From Streptomyces coryli (GTDB lineage: Bacteria; Actinomycetota; Actinomycetes; Streptomycetales; Streptomycetaceae), in NCBI RefSeq assembly GCF_011044975.1, contig NZ_JAAKZV010000005.1, positions 1 to 64,000 on the forward strand: a DNA stretch of 64,000 nucleotides. The letters run 5' to 3'. Both the position numbers and the translations under genes were made by a program. A model generated the notes under the pieces. It saw only the letters and a program-made list of their open reading frames with translations. It searched no databases and was not told the origin of the DNA. Every line of letters begins with the position of its first letter. Positions within the stretch are counted from its first letter, which is position 1. Of this stretch, positions 36,521 to 45,638 are shown piece after piece.

Positions 36521-37060
36521 CTACGGCTCCAAGCCCAGGGCGGCGCAGGCGCCGTCCAACGCCGCCCGGCGGAGCTCGTCTTCGGGGACGTCGGCGAATT
36601 GGAGCGTGCAGTCCTGGAGGCCGCCGATGGCTATTGCGGCCCGAGTGGCCTGCTCCAGGGTGGGTTCGGGGCCGTGCAGCAGCTTCGTCAGCCGCCCGCG
36701 CCAGTCCATCACGCGGTCGATCAGGCCAAGATCGGCGAGCGTGGTCAGCTCGCTGAGGATGAGCACCATCTCTTTGCGGTGGCGGTAGTGGAAGTCGAAG
36801 TAGCCCTCGAGCAGGGCCCGGGGCGCGACTTCATCCAGCGCCTCCTGGCGCGCCAGGAACGCCTCTTCCTCGTCGAGGATCGGCTGCACGATGCTGCGGA
36901 CCAGGTCCTCGCGTGACGAGAAGTGGTAGTAGAGCGCCGGCTTGGTGATGCCCAGCCGGTCGGCGATCGCCTGCAGGCTGGTCCGCTGCACACCCTGCTG
37001 GACGAACAGCTCGCGGGCGACCTCCAGGATCCGCTGTCGAGTGGCCGAAGGACGAGGCAT
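36521..37060 (-). CDS. TetR/AcrR family regulator
   Basis: 179 residues. The DNA-binding domain is PSATRQRILEVARELFVQQGVQRTSLQAIADRLGITKPALYYHFSSREDLV in overlapping pieces over residues 2-52, followed by a helical ligand/dimer domain. It is divergent from the FAD-dependent oxidoreductase gene, with a 43-bp palindrome exactly between the two starts, so it should repress both itself and the oxidoreductase until a ligand, probably the oxidised substrate or a drug, binds. Confidence 0.93.
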   Translation of the reverse strand: MPRPSATRQRILEVARELFVQQGVQRTSLQAIADRLGITKPALYYHFSSREDLVRSIVQPILDEEEAFLARQEALDEVAPRALLEGYFDFHYRHRKEMVLILSELTTLADLGLIDRVMDWRGRLTKLLHGPEPTLEQATRAAIAIGGLQDCTLQFADVPEDELRRAALDGACAALGLEP

Positions 37061-37076
37061 GTCGGCACCCTATCTG

Positions 37077-37119
37077 ACTTAACGATAGGTAAGTACCGTG
37101 TACTTACCTATCGTTAAGT
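37077..37119. promoter_or_regulatory. 43-bp palindromic TetR operator
   Basis: Arms of 20 nt (37077-37096 and 37100-37119) are perfect reverse complements around CGT. Each arm contains CTTAACGATAGGTAAG or its complement. The right arm ends next to AGGAGG, the ribosome site of the oxidoreductase gene, so a bound repressor would block the start of both divergent transcripts. The length suggests two dimers. Confidence 0.8.
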
Positions 37120-37132
37120 AAGGAGGCGGATC

Positions 37133-38374
37133 ATGCGGATCCTCATCTCCGGCGCCAGCATCGCCGGTCCGGTGCTGGCGTACTGGCTCACCAGGCACGG
37201 CTTCTCCGTCACCGTCGTCGAGCGCGCGGCAGCGTTACGCAGGACCGGTGGCCACGCGATCGACCTGTTCCGGCCCGCGATGGACATCACGGAGAAGATG
37301 GGCGTGCTCCGGGACGCCGAGGAATGGGCCACCGGCGCCCGCCGGTTGAGCCTCCACCGGGAGGGCAGGAAGAAGCCCGTCCGCGTGGACCTCGCCAAGA
37401 TCTTCAGTGCCACCTCCGACCGGCACCTCGAGATCATGCGTGACGACCTGAGCGAGATCTACTACGACGCCACGCGCGACGACGTCGAGTACGTCTTCAA
37501 CGACTCGATCACCGCGATCTCACCCGACGGCGAGGTGCGGTTCGAGAGCGCCGCGCCCCGCCGTTTCGGCCTCGTCGTCGGCGCGGACGGGCTGCACTCC
37601 AACGTGCGCCGCCTCACCTTCGGCGACGAATCCCGCTTCGGCAGCTTCATCGGCGCCTATCTCGGGGTGCTGACCCTGCCGGCCGCCTACGCCCTCGACG
37701 GCGAACTCCACATCCACGTCGGCGTCGGCCGTACGGCCGGCATCTTCGGCGCCCGACATCTCGACGACGCACGGGCACTGTTCCTCTTCCGCAGCGAGCA
37801 CGAGCTCGACTGCCACCATCGCGACGTCTCCCGGCAAAAGGAGCTGCTGCGCGGCGCGTTCGCCGGCCTGCACCCCGACGTGGACCGCTGGCTGGCCGAG
37901 CTCGACCGTACCCCGGCGTTCTACTTCGACTCCATCACCCAGCTCCGCATGGACACCTGGTCGAGGGGACGGGTGACGCTCGTCGGCGACGCGGGCTACT
38001 GCCCCGGCCCGGCCGTCGGCGGCGGCACCACCCTGGCGATAGTCGGCGCCTACATCCTCGCCCGGGAACTGGCACGGGCGGGCGGCGACCACGAACGCGC
38101 CTTCCCCGCCTATGAGCGGGCGATGGCAGCGCACGTACGCGGCAGCCGCGAGGTCGCCCGGAGCGCCGCCAAGACCCTGGTCCCCACCTCCCGCCTCGGC
38201 GTGTGGGGACTGGCCCAGGGCACCCGCCTGATCTCCGCCCTGCCCCCGGGCCCCAGCCGCGCCCTCGTCCGCCTCACCACCAAGAGCGCGCGCCTCTACG
38301 ACGCGATGACCCTCGACGACCACCAGCCGTCACTCACCGCAGCTTCGCCGGCCGCCGAAGGGCGGAGGCTCTGA
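37133..38374 (+). CDS. FAD-dependent monooxygenase (PheA/TetX-like)
   Basis: 413 residues of the group A flavin monooxygenase family. FAD-binding GxGxxG variant ISGASIAGPVLAYWLTRHGF at the N-terminus, then Glu in VVERAAALR, the DG motif VVGADGLHSNVR near residue 145 and the GD motif VTLVGDAGYCPGPAVGGGTTLAI near 285. It hydroxylates an aromatic or polycyclic substrate using NAD(P)H and O2. AGGAGG is 7 nt upstream. Control by the divergent TetR protein is likely. The stop overlaps the start of a broken DoxX gene (TGATG). Confidence 0.92.
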   Translation: MRILISGASIAGPVLAYWLTRHGFSVTVVERAAALRRTGGHAIDLFRPAMDITEKMGVLRDAEEWATGARRLSLHREGRKKPVRVDLAKIFSATSDRHLEIMRDDLSEIYYDATRDDVEYVFNDSITAISPDGEVRFESAAPRRFGLVVGADGLHSNVRRLTFGDESRFGSFIGAYLGVLTLPAAYALDGELHIHVGVGRTAGIFGARHLDDARALFLFRSEHELDCHHRDVSRQKELLRGAFAGLHPDVDRWLAELDRTPAFYFDSITQLRMDTWSRGRVTLVGDAGYCPGPAVGGGTTLAIVGAYILARELARAGGDHERAFPAYERAMAAHVRGSREVARSAAKTLVPTSRLGVWGLAQGTRLISALPPGPSRALVRLTTKSARLYDAMTLDDHQPSLTAASPAAEGRRL

Positions 38375-38570
38375 TGGAACCACTTATCGCGCTCCTGGCG
38401 GGACACTCCCCAACCCCGGCCTGCTCGTCACGCTCACCGGCATCCTCGAACTCGCCGGGGCCGTCGGCGTTCTCATCCCCGCGACCGCGCGCGTCACCGC
38501 TGCCTGCCTGATCGCGCTGATGGTCGCGATGTACCCGGCGAACGTCTCGGCCGCCCGGAGCCGGCCGTAG
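38374..38570 (+). pseudogene. DoxX-like membrane protein remnant, frameshifted
   Basis: The ATG at 38374 overlaps the stop of the monooxygenase gene (TGATG) and opens MEPLIALLAGHSP. A shift near 38414 moves the family-like part into another frame: NPGLLVTLTGILELAGAVGVL, then ACLIALMVAMYPANVSAARSRP to TAG 38568-38570. This matches the last three helices of DoxX-family proteins. About half the protein is missing, so it is dead, but it shows that the monooxygenase once had a coupled membrane partner. Confidence 0.6.
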
Positions 38571-38682
38571 CGGGGGCGGCGGGCCAGGCGGGAGGAAGGC
38601 GACCCGGCCGCGCACCCCCGCATGCGGCTGTATCAGATAAAACGACGTATCCGCGGAGCAGATGCGGTTCGGCGCGTACTCG

Positions 38683-39225
38683 TCAACCGGACGAGCGAAC
38701 GGTCGCCCCGGGCAACTCGTACAAGAACCACTCCTCGTCCGCCCCGCACTCCACCCCGATCTGCCGGAATCCGGCCCGCGCCAGCACCCGCTGCGAAGCG
38801 GCGTTGCCCGGCTCGGTCTTCGCCCGCAGCAGTCGCACCCCGGGCTGCCCGGCGGCCCACCCGCACAGCAGCCGGACGGCGTCCGTGGCCCAACCGCCGC
38901 CGCGCGCGGACACCGACAGGTCGTAGCCGATCTCCACCGCCCCGTCCGCATCCGGCGCCGCGTGGAATCCGATCCCGCCCAGCGCCACCCCGTCCTCGGT
39001 CCTGGTGATCGCGTACGAGCCCCACCCCGGCCGGTGCGTGCCCAGCAGCACGGCCTTGACCATCATCCGTGCGCCGGTGGACGTACCCTCCGGCGGCGCC
39101 CCGTCGATCCAGACCAGGCCGCCGCTCTGGCCATCGGCGACCTGCGCGAGCTGGGTGGGAGCCAGCTCGCGCAGGGTGACCCGGCCCGCGGTGAGCACCT
39201 GCGGGCCGGCATCGCGCGTCGTCAC
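38683..39225 (-). CDS. GNAT family N-acetyltransferase
   Basis: 180 residues. LTAGRVTLRELAPTQLAQVADG opens the fold, with VEIGYDLSVSARGGGWATDAVRLLC as the acetyl-CoA loop region and AKTEPGNAASQRVLARAGFRQIG as motif B; this is the RimJ/RimL-like group. The GTG at 39225 overlaps the end of the DUF885 gene by 4 nt (GTGA), so both are in one operon. Substrate unknown. Confidence 0.9.
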   Translation of the reverse strand: MTTRDAGPQVLTAGRVTLRELAPTQLAQVADGQSGGLVWIDGAPPEGTSTGARMMVKAVLLGTHRPGWGSYAITRTEDGVALGGIGFHAAPDADGAVEIGYDLSVSARGGGWATDAVRLLCGWAAGQPGVRLLRAKTEPGNAASQRVLARAGFRQIGVECGADEEWFLYELPGATVRSSG

Positions 39226-40916
39226 AGCGCCGACAGCTCCGCGACCAGATCGTCGAGGCCGAGGGATCCGAGCGACAGCGCCGCCATGTGCCACGTCTTC
39301 GCGTCGAAGGCGTCGCCGTGTGCGGTACGAGCGGCGTCCCGGCCCTGCAGCCAGGCGCGTTCGCCGAGCTTGTAGCCGATCGCCTGGCCCGCCATGCCCT
39401 GGTAGCGGATCAGCTCGCTCTGCACGAAGTCCGCGGGCCGCCCGCTGTGCATGCCGAAGAACTCCTGCGCCAGCTCCGGCGTCCAGGTCTCGCCCGGGTG
39501 GAACGGCGAGTCGGCGGGGACGGTCAGCTGCAGGTGCATCCCGATGTCGATGATGACCCGCACCGCGCGCATCATCTGCGCGTCGAGATAGCCGAGCCGG
39601 GTCTCGGCCGACGTCAGGAACCCGAGCTCGTCCATCAGCCGCTCGGCGTACAGCGCCCAGCCCTCGGCATTCGCCGACACCATGCCGACGGTCGTCTGGT
39701 AGCGGGAGAGCTGCTCGGCGACATGCGTCCACTGCGCCAGCTGCAGATGGTGGCCCGGCACGCCCTCGTGGTACCAGGTCGAGACGAGGTCGTAGACCGG
39801 GAAGCGGGTCTGCCCCATCGTCGGCAGCCAGGTGCGGCCGGGGCGCGAGAAGTCCAGCGACGGGCCGGTGTAGTACGGCGCCGCGGCCGAACCGGGCGGC
39901 GCGATCCGGGACTCGACCCGCTTGACCCGCTCGGCGAGCTCGAAGTGGGTGCCGTCCAGCTTCTCGATCGCCTCGTCCATCAGCGACTGCAGCCACTCGC
40001 GCGTCTCCTCGACGCCCTCGACCGCCTGCCCGTGGTCCTCCAGCCAAGCAAGCGCCTCCCAGGGGGTCTTGGCGCCCGGCAGCACCTTCTCCGCCTCGGT
40101 CTTCATCTCGGCGAGCAGCCGGTGGTACTCGGACCAGCCGTACGTGTACGCCTCGTCGAGGTCCAGGTCGGTGCCGTTCCAGTAGCGCGAGAAGCGGGCG
40201 TAGCGCTCGCGGCCGACGACGTCCGGCGCGCCCTCGATGCCCGGCGCGTAGACGTCCCGCAGCCAGTCGCGGAGCCGCAGCACCGCGTCGGTCGCGGCCT
40301 GCGCGGACGAGGCGAGCTCGGCGGACTGCTCCGCCGGCCCCTCGGACACGAGCTGCGTGAACCAGCTCTCGCCGCCCTCGCTGTCCCCGGCCCACTCGCC
40401 GAGCTGCTCCACCATGGCGGTCACCTGCCGCGGCCCGCCCGGCAGCTTGCGATCCAAGCCGAGCGCGAGCGACTCCTGATAGCCCTCCAGCGACGCCGGT
40501 ACCGCACGCAGCCGCGCGCCGATGTCGGACCAGTCCTGCGCGGACTCCGTCGGCATCAGCGTGAAGGCCTGGCGGACCGAGTGCGCGGGGGAGTTGAGGT
40601 TGCTGACCGAGCGCAGCCCCTCGTCGGCCTCGTGCACCGCCAGCTCCGCCTGCAGCCGCTCGCGCAGCAGCCGCGCGCACCGCCGCTCGGCGTCCGCGTC
40701 ACCGCCGGGCCTGGCCTCCGCCTCGGCCAGCTTCCGCAGGGTGGTGCGGGACAGCTCGGCAAGAGTCTCCTGGCCGGCCGGGGAGAAGTCGGGGAGCTTC
40801 GTCTCGCTCCCGGGGACGCCGAGGTAGGTGCCGGTGATCGGGTCGAGGGCGACGAGCTCGTCGACGTAGGCGTCGGCGACCTGGCGGGGCAGCGGATTCG
40901 CGTTCGTTTCGGACAT
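39222..40916 (-). CDS. DUF885 family protein (probable metallopeptidase)
   Basis: 564 residues, helical. The zinc-peptidase motif HEGVPGHHLQ is present near residue 380 (HExxGHH variant), followed by EGWALYAERLMDELGF near 415. These are the marks of DUF885, a family related to thermolysin-like helical peptidases, so peptide cleavage in the cytoplasm is likely although few members are characterised. The GNAT gene follows with a 4-nt overlap. Starts 34 bp before the Lrp gene end on the same strand. Confidence 0.92.
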   Translation of the reverse strand: MSETNANPLPRQVADAYVDELVALDPITGTYLGVPGSETKLPDFSPAGQETLAELSRTTLRKLAEAEARPGGDADAERRCARLLRERLQAELAVHEADEGLRSVSNLNSPAHSVRQAFTLMPTESAQDWSDIGARLRAVPASLEGYQESLALGLDRKLPGGPRQVTAMVEQLGEWAGDSEGGESWFTQLVSEGPAEQSAELASSAQAATDAVLRLRDWLRDVYAPGIEGAPDVVGRERYARFSRYWNGTDLDLDEAYTYGWSEYHRLLAEMKTEAEKVLPGAKTPWEALAWLEDHGQAVEGVEETREWLQSLMDEAIEKLDGTHFELAERVKRVESRIAPPGSAAAPYYTGPSLDFSRPGRTWLPTMGQTRFPVYDLVSTWYHEGVPGHHLQLAQWTHVAEQLSRYQTTVGMVSANAEGWALYAERLMDELGFLTSAETRLGYLDAQMMRAVRVIIDIGMHLQLTVPADSPFHPGETWTPELAQEFFGMHSGRPADFVQSELIRYQGMAGQAIGYKLGERAWLQGRDAARTAHGDAFDAKTWHMAALSLGSLGLDDLVAELSAL

Positions 40917-40949
40917 GCTGGCCAGTCTCGTACATCACCAGCGGGCACG

Positions 40950-41429
40950 TCACGCGGGTTCGTACGGGAGCAGCGGGCCGCACTCCCACTGCTGGAAGAT
41001 CAGCCGGGTCTCCACCCGCGCCACCTCGGGCCGGGAGGTGAACTCGTCCAGTACGAGCCGCTGCAGATCGGCCGTGTCCGCCACCGCCACGTGCACCAGA
41101 TAGTCGTCGGGCCCGGTCAGATGGAACAGCGCCCGCGACTCCGCAAGACCGCGCACCCGCTCCACGAACGGGCCGATCAGCTCCCGCCGGTGCGGCCGCA
41201 CCTGCACCATCAGCAGCGCCTCCAGGCCCCGCCCCAGCTTCGCCGGATCGACCCGCAGCCGCTGCCCGACGATCACCCCGGCCCGGCGCAGCCGCGCCAC
41301 CCGGTCCAGGCAGGTGGAGGGCGCGATGCCGGCGGCCGCGGCGAGGTCGCGGTTCGTCATCCGGGCGTCGTTCTGCAGCAGCCGCAGAATCTCCAGGTCT
41401 ACCGGATCGAGAGCGGGATTATCGGACAT
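40950..41429 (-). CDS. Lrp/AsnC family transcriptional regulator
   Basis: 159 residues: N-terminal helix-turn-helix LDPVDLEILRLLQNDARMTNRDLAAAAGIAPSTCLDRV in pieces over residues 7-44, then the RAM (ligand-binding) domain LEALLMVQVRPHRRELIGPFVERV. These proteins sense amino acids. It is divergent from the PLP enzyme below, 60 bp apart, with GAGAATTC in the gap, so it probably controls that gene in response to a sulfur or branched amino acid. Confidence 0.93.
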   Translation of the reverse strand: MSDNPALDPVDLEILRLLQNDARMTNRDLAAAAGIAPSTCLDRVARLRRAGVIVGQRLRVDPAKLGRGLEALLMVQVRPHRRELIGPFVERVRGLAESRALFHLTGPDDYLVHVAVADTADLQRLVLDEFTSRPEVARVETRLIFQQWECGPLLPYEPA

Positions 41430-41489
41430 CGGCCGAACGTAGCACGGCAACCGCCCGGTAGCACCCGCTGAGAATTCATCCTGATCTCC

Positions 41490-42647
41490 ATGGAGACCCC
41501 GCTGCGCAACCTCGCCACGGAGGCCGTGCACGCCGGGCGCGAAGACCTCGCCGCCCGCGGCCTGCACGCCGCCCCGCTCGACCTGTCGACCACCTACCCG
41601 TCCGCCGACAGCCGCGCCGAGGCCGCCCGCCTCGACGAGTTCGCCGCCACCGGCGCGCTGCCCGCGGGCCCGCCGGTCTACGGCCGGCTCGGCAACGAGA
41701 CCGTCGACCGCTTCGAGACCGCCCTCGCCCGCCTGGAGGGCACCGAGTCCGCGGTCGCCTTCGCCAGCGGCATGGCGGCGCTGACGGCGACCCTTCTCGT
41801 CCGGGCCTCGCAGGGCCTCAAGCACATCGTCGCCGTCCGCCCGCTGTACGGCTGCAGCGACCACCTGCTGACCGCTGGGCTGCTCGGCACCGAGGTGACT
41901 TGGACCGACCCGGCGGGCATCGCCGACGCGATCCGCCCCGACACCGGCCTGGTGATGGTCGAGACCCCGGCGAACCCGACCCTCGCCGAGGTGGACCTGC
42001 GCGCGGTGGCGTACTCCTGCGGCGAGGTGCCGCTGCTGGTCGACAACACCTTCGCGACCCCGGTGCTGCAGCGCCCGGCGACCCTCGGCGCCCGCGCCGT
42101 GCTGCACAGCGCGACCAAGTACCTCGGCGGCCACGGCGACGTCCTCGGCGGCGTGGTGGCCTGCGACGAGGAGTTCGCGCGGCAGCTGCGCCAGATCCGC
42201 TTCGCCACCGGCGGCATCCTGCACCCGCTCGCCGGCTATCTGCTGCTGCGCGGCCTGTCGACGCTGCCCGTACGCGTGAAGGCCCAGTCCGCCACGGCCG
42301 CCGAGCTGGTGCGCCGCCTCAAGGCGGACCCCCGTATCACCAAGGTCCACTACCCGAAGGTCGGCGGCGCGATGGTCGCCTTCGAGGTCGACGGCGACCC
42401 GCACGAGGTGATCGCCGGGGTCGAGCTGATCACCCCGGCGGTCAGCCTCGGCAGCGTGGACACGCTGATCCAGCACCCGGGCTCGATCAGCCACCGCGTC
42501 ATCGGCGCGGACGGCCGCCGCAGCGGCGGGATCAGCGACCGGCTGCTGCGGATGTCGGTGGGCCTGGAGGACGTCGAGGACCTGTGGGCGGACCTGGACG
42601 CCGCGCTCAGTGCCGCCGTACGGGCTCCGGCTGAAGCCGTGCGGTGA
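41490..42647 (+). CDS. trans-sulfuration PLP enzyme (cystathionine gamma-lyase / methionine gamma-lyase type)
   Basis: 385 residues of Cys/Met-metabolism PLP family. The phosphate-binding region is YGRLGNETVDRFETALARLEG and SGMAALTATLLV; the PLP Lys is in HSATKYLGGHGDVLGG near residue 210, and ATPVLQRPATLGA precedes it. The enzyme cleaves or makes thioether amino acids such as cystathionine or methionine. It is divergent from an Lrp/AsnC gene, a frequent pairing for this family. Its end overlaps the convergent ACT-GNAT gene by 41 nt. Confidence 0.9.
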   Translation: METPLRNLATEAVHAGREDLAARGLHAAPLDLSTTYPSADSRAEAARLDEFAATGALPAGPPVYGRLGNETVDRFETALARLEGTESAVAFASGMAALTATLLVRASQGLKHIVAVRPLYGCSDHLLTAGLLGTEVTWTDPAGIADAIRPDTGLVMVETPANPTLAEVDLRAVAYSCGEVPLLVDNTFATPVLQRPATLGARAVLHSATKYLGGHGDVLGGVVACDEEFARQLRQIRFATGGILHPLAGYLLLRGLSTLPVRVKAQSATAAELVRRLKADPRITKVHYPKVGGAMVAFEVDGDPHEVIAGVELITPAVSLGSVDTLIQHPGSISHRVIGADGRRSGGISDRLLRMSVGLEDVEDLWADLDAALSAAVRAPAEAVR

Positions 42648-43920
42648 TCACGAGGGTGCCCTCCTCGACCTGGTAGTCGAGCGGCAGCCCGAGGCCGCGC
42701 ATGGCGGCGACCATGCCGGTGTTGGACGACTGGGTGACGGCGTACGCGCTCGCGTAGCCGGCCTCGTCCGCCAGCACCAGCAGTCTCCGCAGCAGCTCGG
42801 CGCCGATGCCGCGGCGCTGCCAGGCGTCCTCGACCAGCACCGCCACCTCCGCCTCGTCGCCGTCCCACAGCAGATGCCCGAGGGCGACGAGGCGGCCGGA
42901 GGCGGATTCGACGGCGAGGGTGCGGCCGAAGCGCGGGCTGAGCAGGTGGTTGAGGTAGCGGTCGGCGTCGCCGACCGGGCCGTGGTAGCGCAGCGCCAGG
43001 GTGTCGGGGGAGCAGCGGTCGTGCATCGCCCGCGCCGCTGCCACGTCGCCGGGCTCGGCGCGGCGTACGGACACATCGCTGCCGGTCCGCAGCGTGGCCT
43101 GCTCGCGGGAGGTGGGCATCCGCGGCCCGAGCCGGGTGTCCAGCTCCACCAGCGCCCGGGCCCGCGCGAACTCGGTCGGCGTGAACGGCAGATACGGCCG
43201 CTCGATCGCCAGCTGCCCGCCCGACGGGTCGCGCAGCCGGATCACGGTGCCTTCGAGCACGCCCTCCTCGGGCACCTCCGCGGCCGGCGGGCGGCCGGCG
43301 GGGGAGAGGGCGGGCACCGAGTGGATGGTGCAGCGGCCGAGCAGCCGGCGCAGCGCGAGCGGCAGCTCGGACGGATCCATGGCGGTACGGGTCGCCAGGC
43401 CCAGCACCCGGGTCGGGGTGTCGACCAGGTCGTGCGGATCGGCCCGCTCCAGCCATGTGTCGCGGCCGCCGGCGCCCGCCACGGCGTCCTTGATGGCGTC
43501 CCCGTCCACGGCCACCGGGGCCCGCAGCAGGAACTCGTCCACCGTCCCGTCACCCAGCGGATGCGTCTGCAGCGTCAGGATGTCGGCCGCGTGCTCGGCC
43601 AGCGCCGCGCAGACGGCGGCCAGGGTCCCCGGCTCGTCGCGCACCGTGGTCCGCATCCGCCACAGCGCCGTCTCGCCGCCCGAGGCCGCGACCGCCGCGG
43701 CGGCCGGATCAGGGGGTGCGTGGGTCCTGCGGTGTGCCCACCATGTGTGGAACCCGACCGTGATGAGCAGCACGATCGCGGACACGGCGAGCATGGGTGG
43801 GCCCTCCGGACCCTTGAGTACGGTCTTGGCGACGCTGTCCGCCACCACCACGGCGGTGAACAGCGCCGCCAGCTCGACGACGTCCCGGCGCCAGGTGTGC
43901 TGAGTCTTCCTTTTCATCAT
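42607..43920 (-). CDS. membrane-anchored ACT-GNAT fusion protein
   Basis: 437 residues. Two hydrophobic segments lie near the N-terminus (VELAALFTAVVVADSVAKTV, LAVSAIVLLITVGFHTWW). An ACT-like sensor region follows (MRTTVRDEPGTLAAVCAALAEHAADILTLQ), then a middle region of about 100 residues without a recognised family, and a C-terminal GNAT acetyltransferase domain from SVRRAEPGDVAAARAMHDR with the acetyl-CoA motif WQRRGIGAELLRRLLV. This suggests an amino-acid-sensing acetyltransferase at the membrane, acting on protein or a small substrate. ATG 43920 has GAGG 8 nt upstream; GTG 43926 and ATG 43917 are alternatives. Downstream of phoD on the same strand. Confidence 0.8.
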   Translation of the reverse strand: MMKRKTQHTWRRDVVELAALFTAVVVADSVAKTVLKGPEGPPMLAVSAIVLLITVGFHTWWAHRRTHAPPDPAAAAVAASGGETALWRMRTTVRDEPGTLAAVCAALAEHAADILTLQTHPLGDGTVDEFLLRAPVAVDGDAIKDAVAGAGGRDTWLERADPHDLVDTPTRVLGLATRTAMDPSELPLALRRLLGRCTIHSVPALSPAGRPPAAEVPEEGVLEGTVIRLRDPSGGQLAIERPYLPFTPTEFARARALVELDTRLGPRMPTSREQATLRTGSDVSVRRAEPGDVAAARAMHDRCSPDTLALRYHGPVGDADRYLNHLLSPRFGRTLAVESASGRLVALGHLLWDGDEAEVAVLVEDAWQRRGIGAELLRRLLVLADEAGYASAYAVTQSSNTGMVAAMRGLGLPLDYQVEEGTLVITARLQPEPVRRH

Positions 43921-43986
43921 GGTCACAGCCTCGGCGAACGTTGTTGCGTGATCACGAATGCGCTGTGACCGGTGCGTAAAGAGTGG

Positions 43987-45567
43987 CTATTGTCCGACCC
44001 GTCCCGGCTGCAGCACCTTGGTGAACAGCACCGCGCCGCCCTCTTCCCGGAGCCGGACGGTCATCTCGCCGCTGCCGCCGTCGATGTCCACCTGGCCGTA
44101 GTACTGGCCGCCGGCCGACGGCGGTACGTTCGCGGACGTGGGCGCCTTCACGAACGGCTGCGTCGCGCCGAAGGTGCCGTCCAGCTTCAGCGCCGGGAAG
44201 CCGCCCGCGTTCAGCGGCCCGGAGACGAACTCCCAGAAGGGCTCGAAGTCGGTGAACGCCGCCTTCGACGGGTCGTAGTACTGCGCCGACGTGTAGTGCA
44301 CATCCGCGGTGAACCAGACCGTGCCGGTGATCCGCTCGTGCTTGATGTGCCGCAGCAGGTCGGCGATCTGCAGCTCGCGCCCGAGCGGCATGCCGCTCTC
44401 GCCCTGCGCGATGGCCTCGAAGCGGGTGGTGCTGTCCGGGACGACCAGGCCGAGCGGCATGTCCGAGGCGATCACCTTCCAGACCGCCTTGGACCGCGAC
44501 AGCTCCCTCTTCAGCCAGGCGAGCTGCTCGGTGCCGAGGATGCCGGTGGGGTCGTCCGGCTGGTTGTTGGCGGAGTTCTGGTTGCGGTACGTCCGCATGT
44601 CGAGCACGAAGACGTCCAGCAGCGGGCCGCGCCGGATCACCCGCTGGACCTGGCCGCTCGCGTCCGGGTGCAGCGAGGACACCGGGAAGTACTCGGCGAA
44701 GGCCCGCTTCGCCCGCGCCGCCAGCACGTCCGCGTTCTTCTCCGTATAGCGGGCGTCCTCGATGATCTGGCCGGGGAACCAGTTGTTGCGCACCTCGTGG
44801 TCGTCCCACTGGTTGATCCACGGGATCTGGGCGTTGAAGCGGCGCAGGTTGTCGTCGAGGAGGTTGTAGCGGAAGTTGCCGCGGAATTGGTCCAGCGTCT
44901 GCGCGACCTGCGCCTTCTCGTCCGTGGTGACATTCCGCCAGGTGCTGCCGTCGGGCAGCGTGACGGACGGCAGGATCGGGTTGTCGGCGTAGATGTTGTC
45001 GCCGCTGCAGAGGAAGAAGTCCGGATCGAGGCCGCGCATCTCCTCGAAGATCGTGTAGCCGCCTCGGTCGGGGTTGATGCCCCAGCCCTGCCCGGCGAGG
45101 TCCGCGGACCAGGTGAAGCGGATGTCCTTGCGGCGGGACGCCGGTGCGGTACGGAACGTGCCGGTGACCGGCTCGCCCTTGCGGCGCGGGTCGTCGGGGT
45201 CGGCGAGGGTGACGCGGTAGTGGATCTGCTCGCCCGGCGGCAGGCCGCGCAGCTGGGTGCGGCCGGTGAAGTCGGTGTCCGGGCCAACAATGGGCCCGTG
45301 CCAGCGGCGGGCGTTCTTGAACGACTCGGTGGCCGAGGTCTCCACGATCATCCGCGCGGCCCGGTCGGAGCGCACCCACACCAGCCCGGAGCCGGCCCGG
45401 ACGTCGCCCACCTGCACGCCCCACTTCGCCGCCGGGCGGCCGCTCAGCGCCTGCGCCGGGGCGAGGCCGGTGACGCCGGGCAGCGCCAGCGCCGCGGACG
45501 CGGCCGCGCTCCCGCGCAGCAGGGCTCGTCTGCTCGGCCTCCGGTCTGCCTGGTCGTTGCTGTTCAA
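43987..45567 (-). CDS. phoD: alkaline phosphatase D, Tat-secreted
   Basis: 526 residues from TTG 45567. The twin-arginine signal peptide SRRALLRGSAAASAALALPG is near the N-terminus, so the enzyme is exported folded. The PhoD_N Ig-like domain follows (WVRSDRAARMIVETS), then the catalytic domain: SGDNIYADNP near residue 185 (metal ligands), NQWDDHEVRNNW near 245, and WFTADVHYTSAQYYDP near 420. It uses Ca/Fe to remove phosphate from extracellular phosphomonoesters and diesters. TTG is favoured over GTG 45576 because GAGG sits at a good spacing. A PHO-box-like repeat lies about 73 nt upstream, so phosphate limitation probably induces it. Confidence 0.93.
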   Translation of the reverse strand: MNSNDQADRRPSRRALLRGSAAASAALALPGVTGLAPAQALSGRPAAKWGVQVGDVRAGSGLVWVRSDRAARMIVETSATESFKNARRWHGPIVGPDTDFTGRTQLRGLPPGEQIHYRVTLADPDDPRRKGEPVTGTFRTAPASRRKDIRFTWSADLAGQGWGINPDRGGYTIFEEMRGLDPDFFLCSGDNIYADNPILPSVTLPDGSTWRNVTTDEKAQVAQTLDQFRGNFRYNLLDDNLRRFNAQIPWINQWDDHEVRNNWFPGQIIEDARYTEKNADVLAARAKRAFAEYFPVSSLHPDASGQVQRVIRRGPLLDVFVLDMRTYRNQNSANNQPDDPTGILGTEQLAWLKRELSRSKAVWKVIASDMPLGLVVPDSTTRFEAIAQGESGMPLGRELQIADLLRHIKHERITGTVWFTADVHYTSAQYYDPSKAAFTDFEPFWEFVSGPLNAGGFPALKLDGTFGATQPFVKAPTSANVPPSAGGQYYGQVDIDGGSGEMTVRLREEGGAVLFTKVLQPGRVGQ

Positions 45568-45638
45568 GCTCCGCACCTCATCTTCTCTAGCGACGGCGGC
45601 TCACATCGTGACCCCGCGTCCGCAACAGGGCCGTGCCC

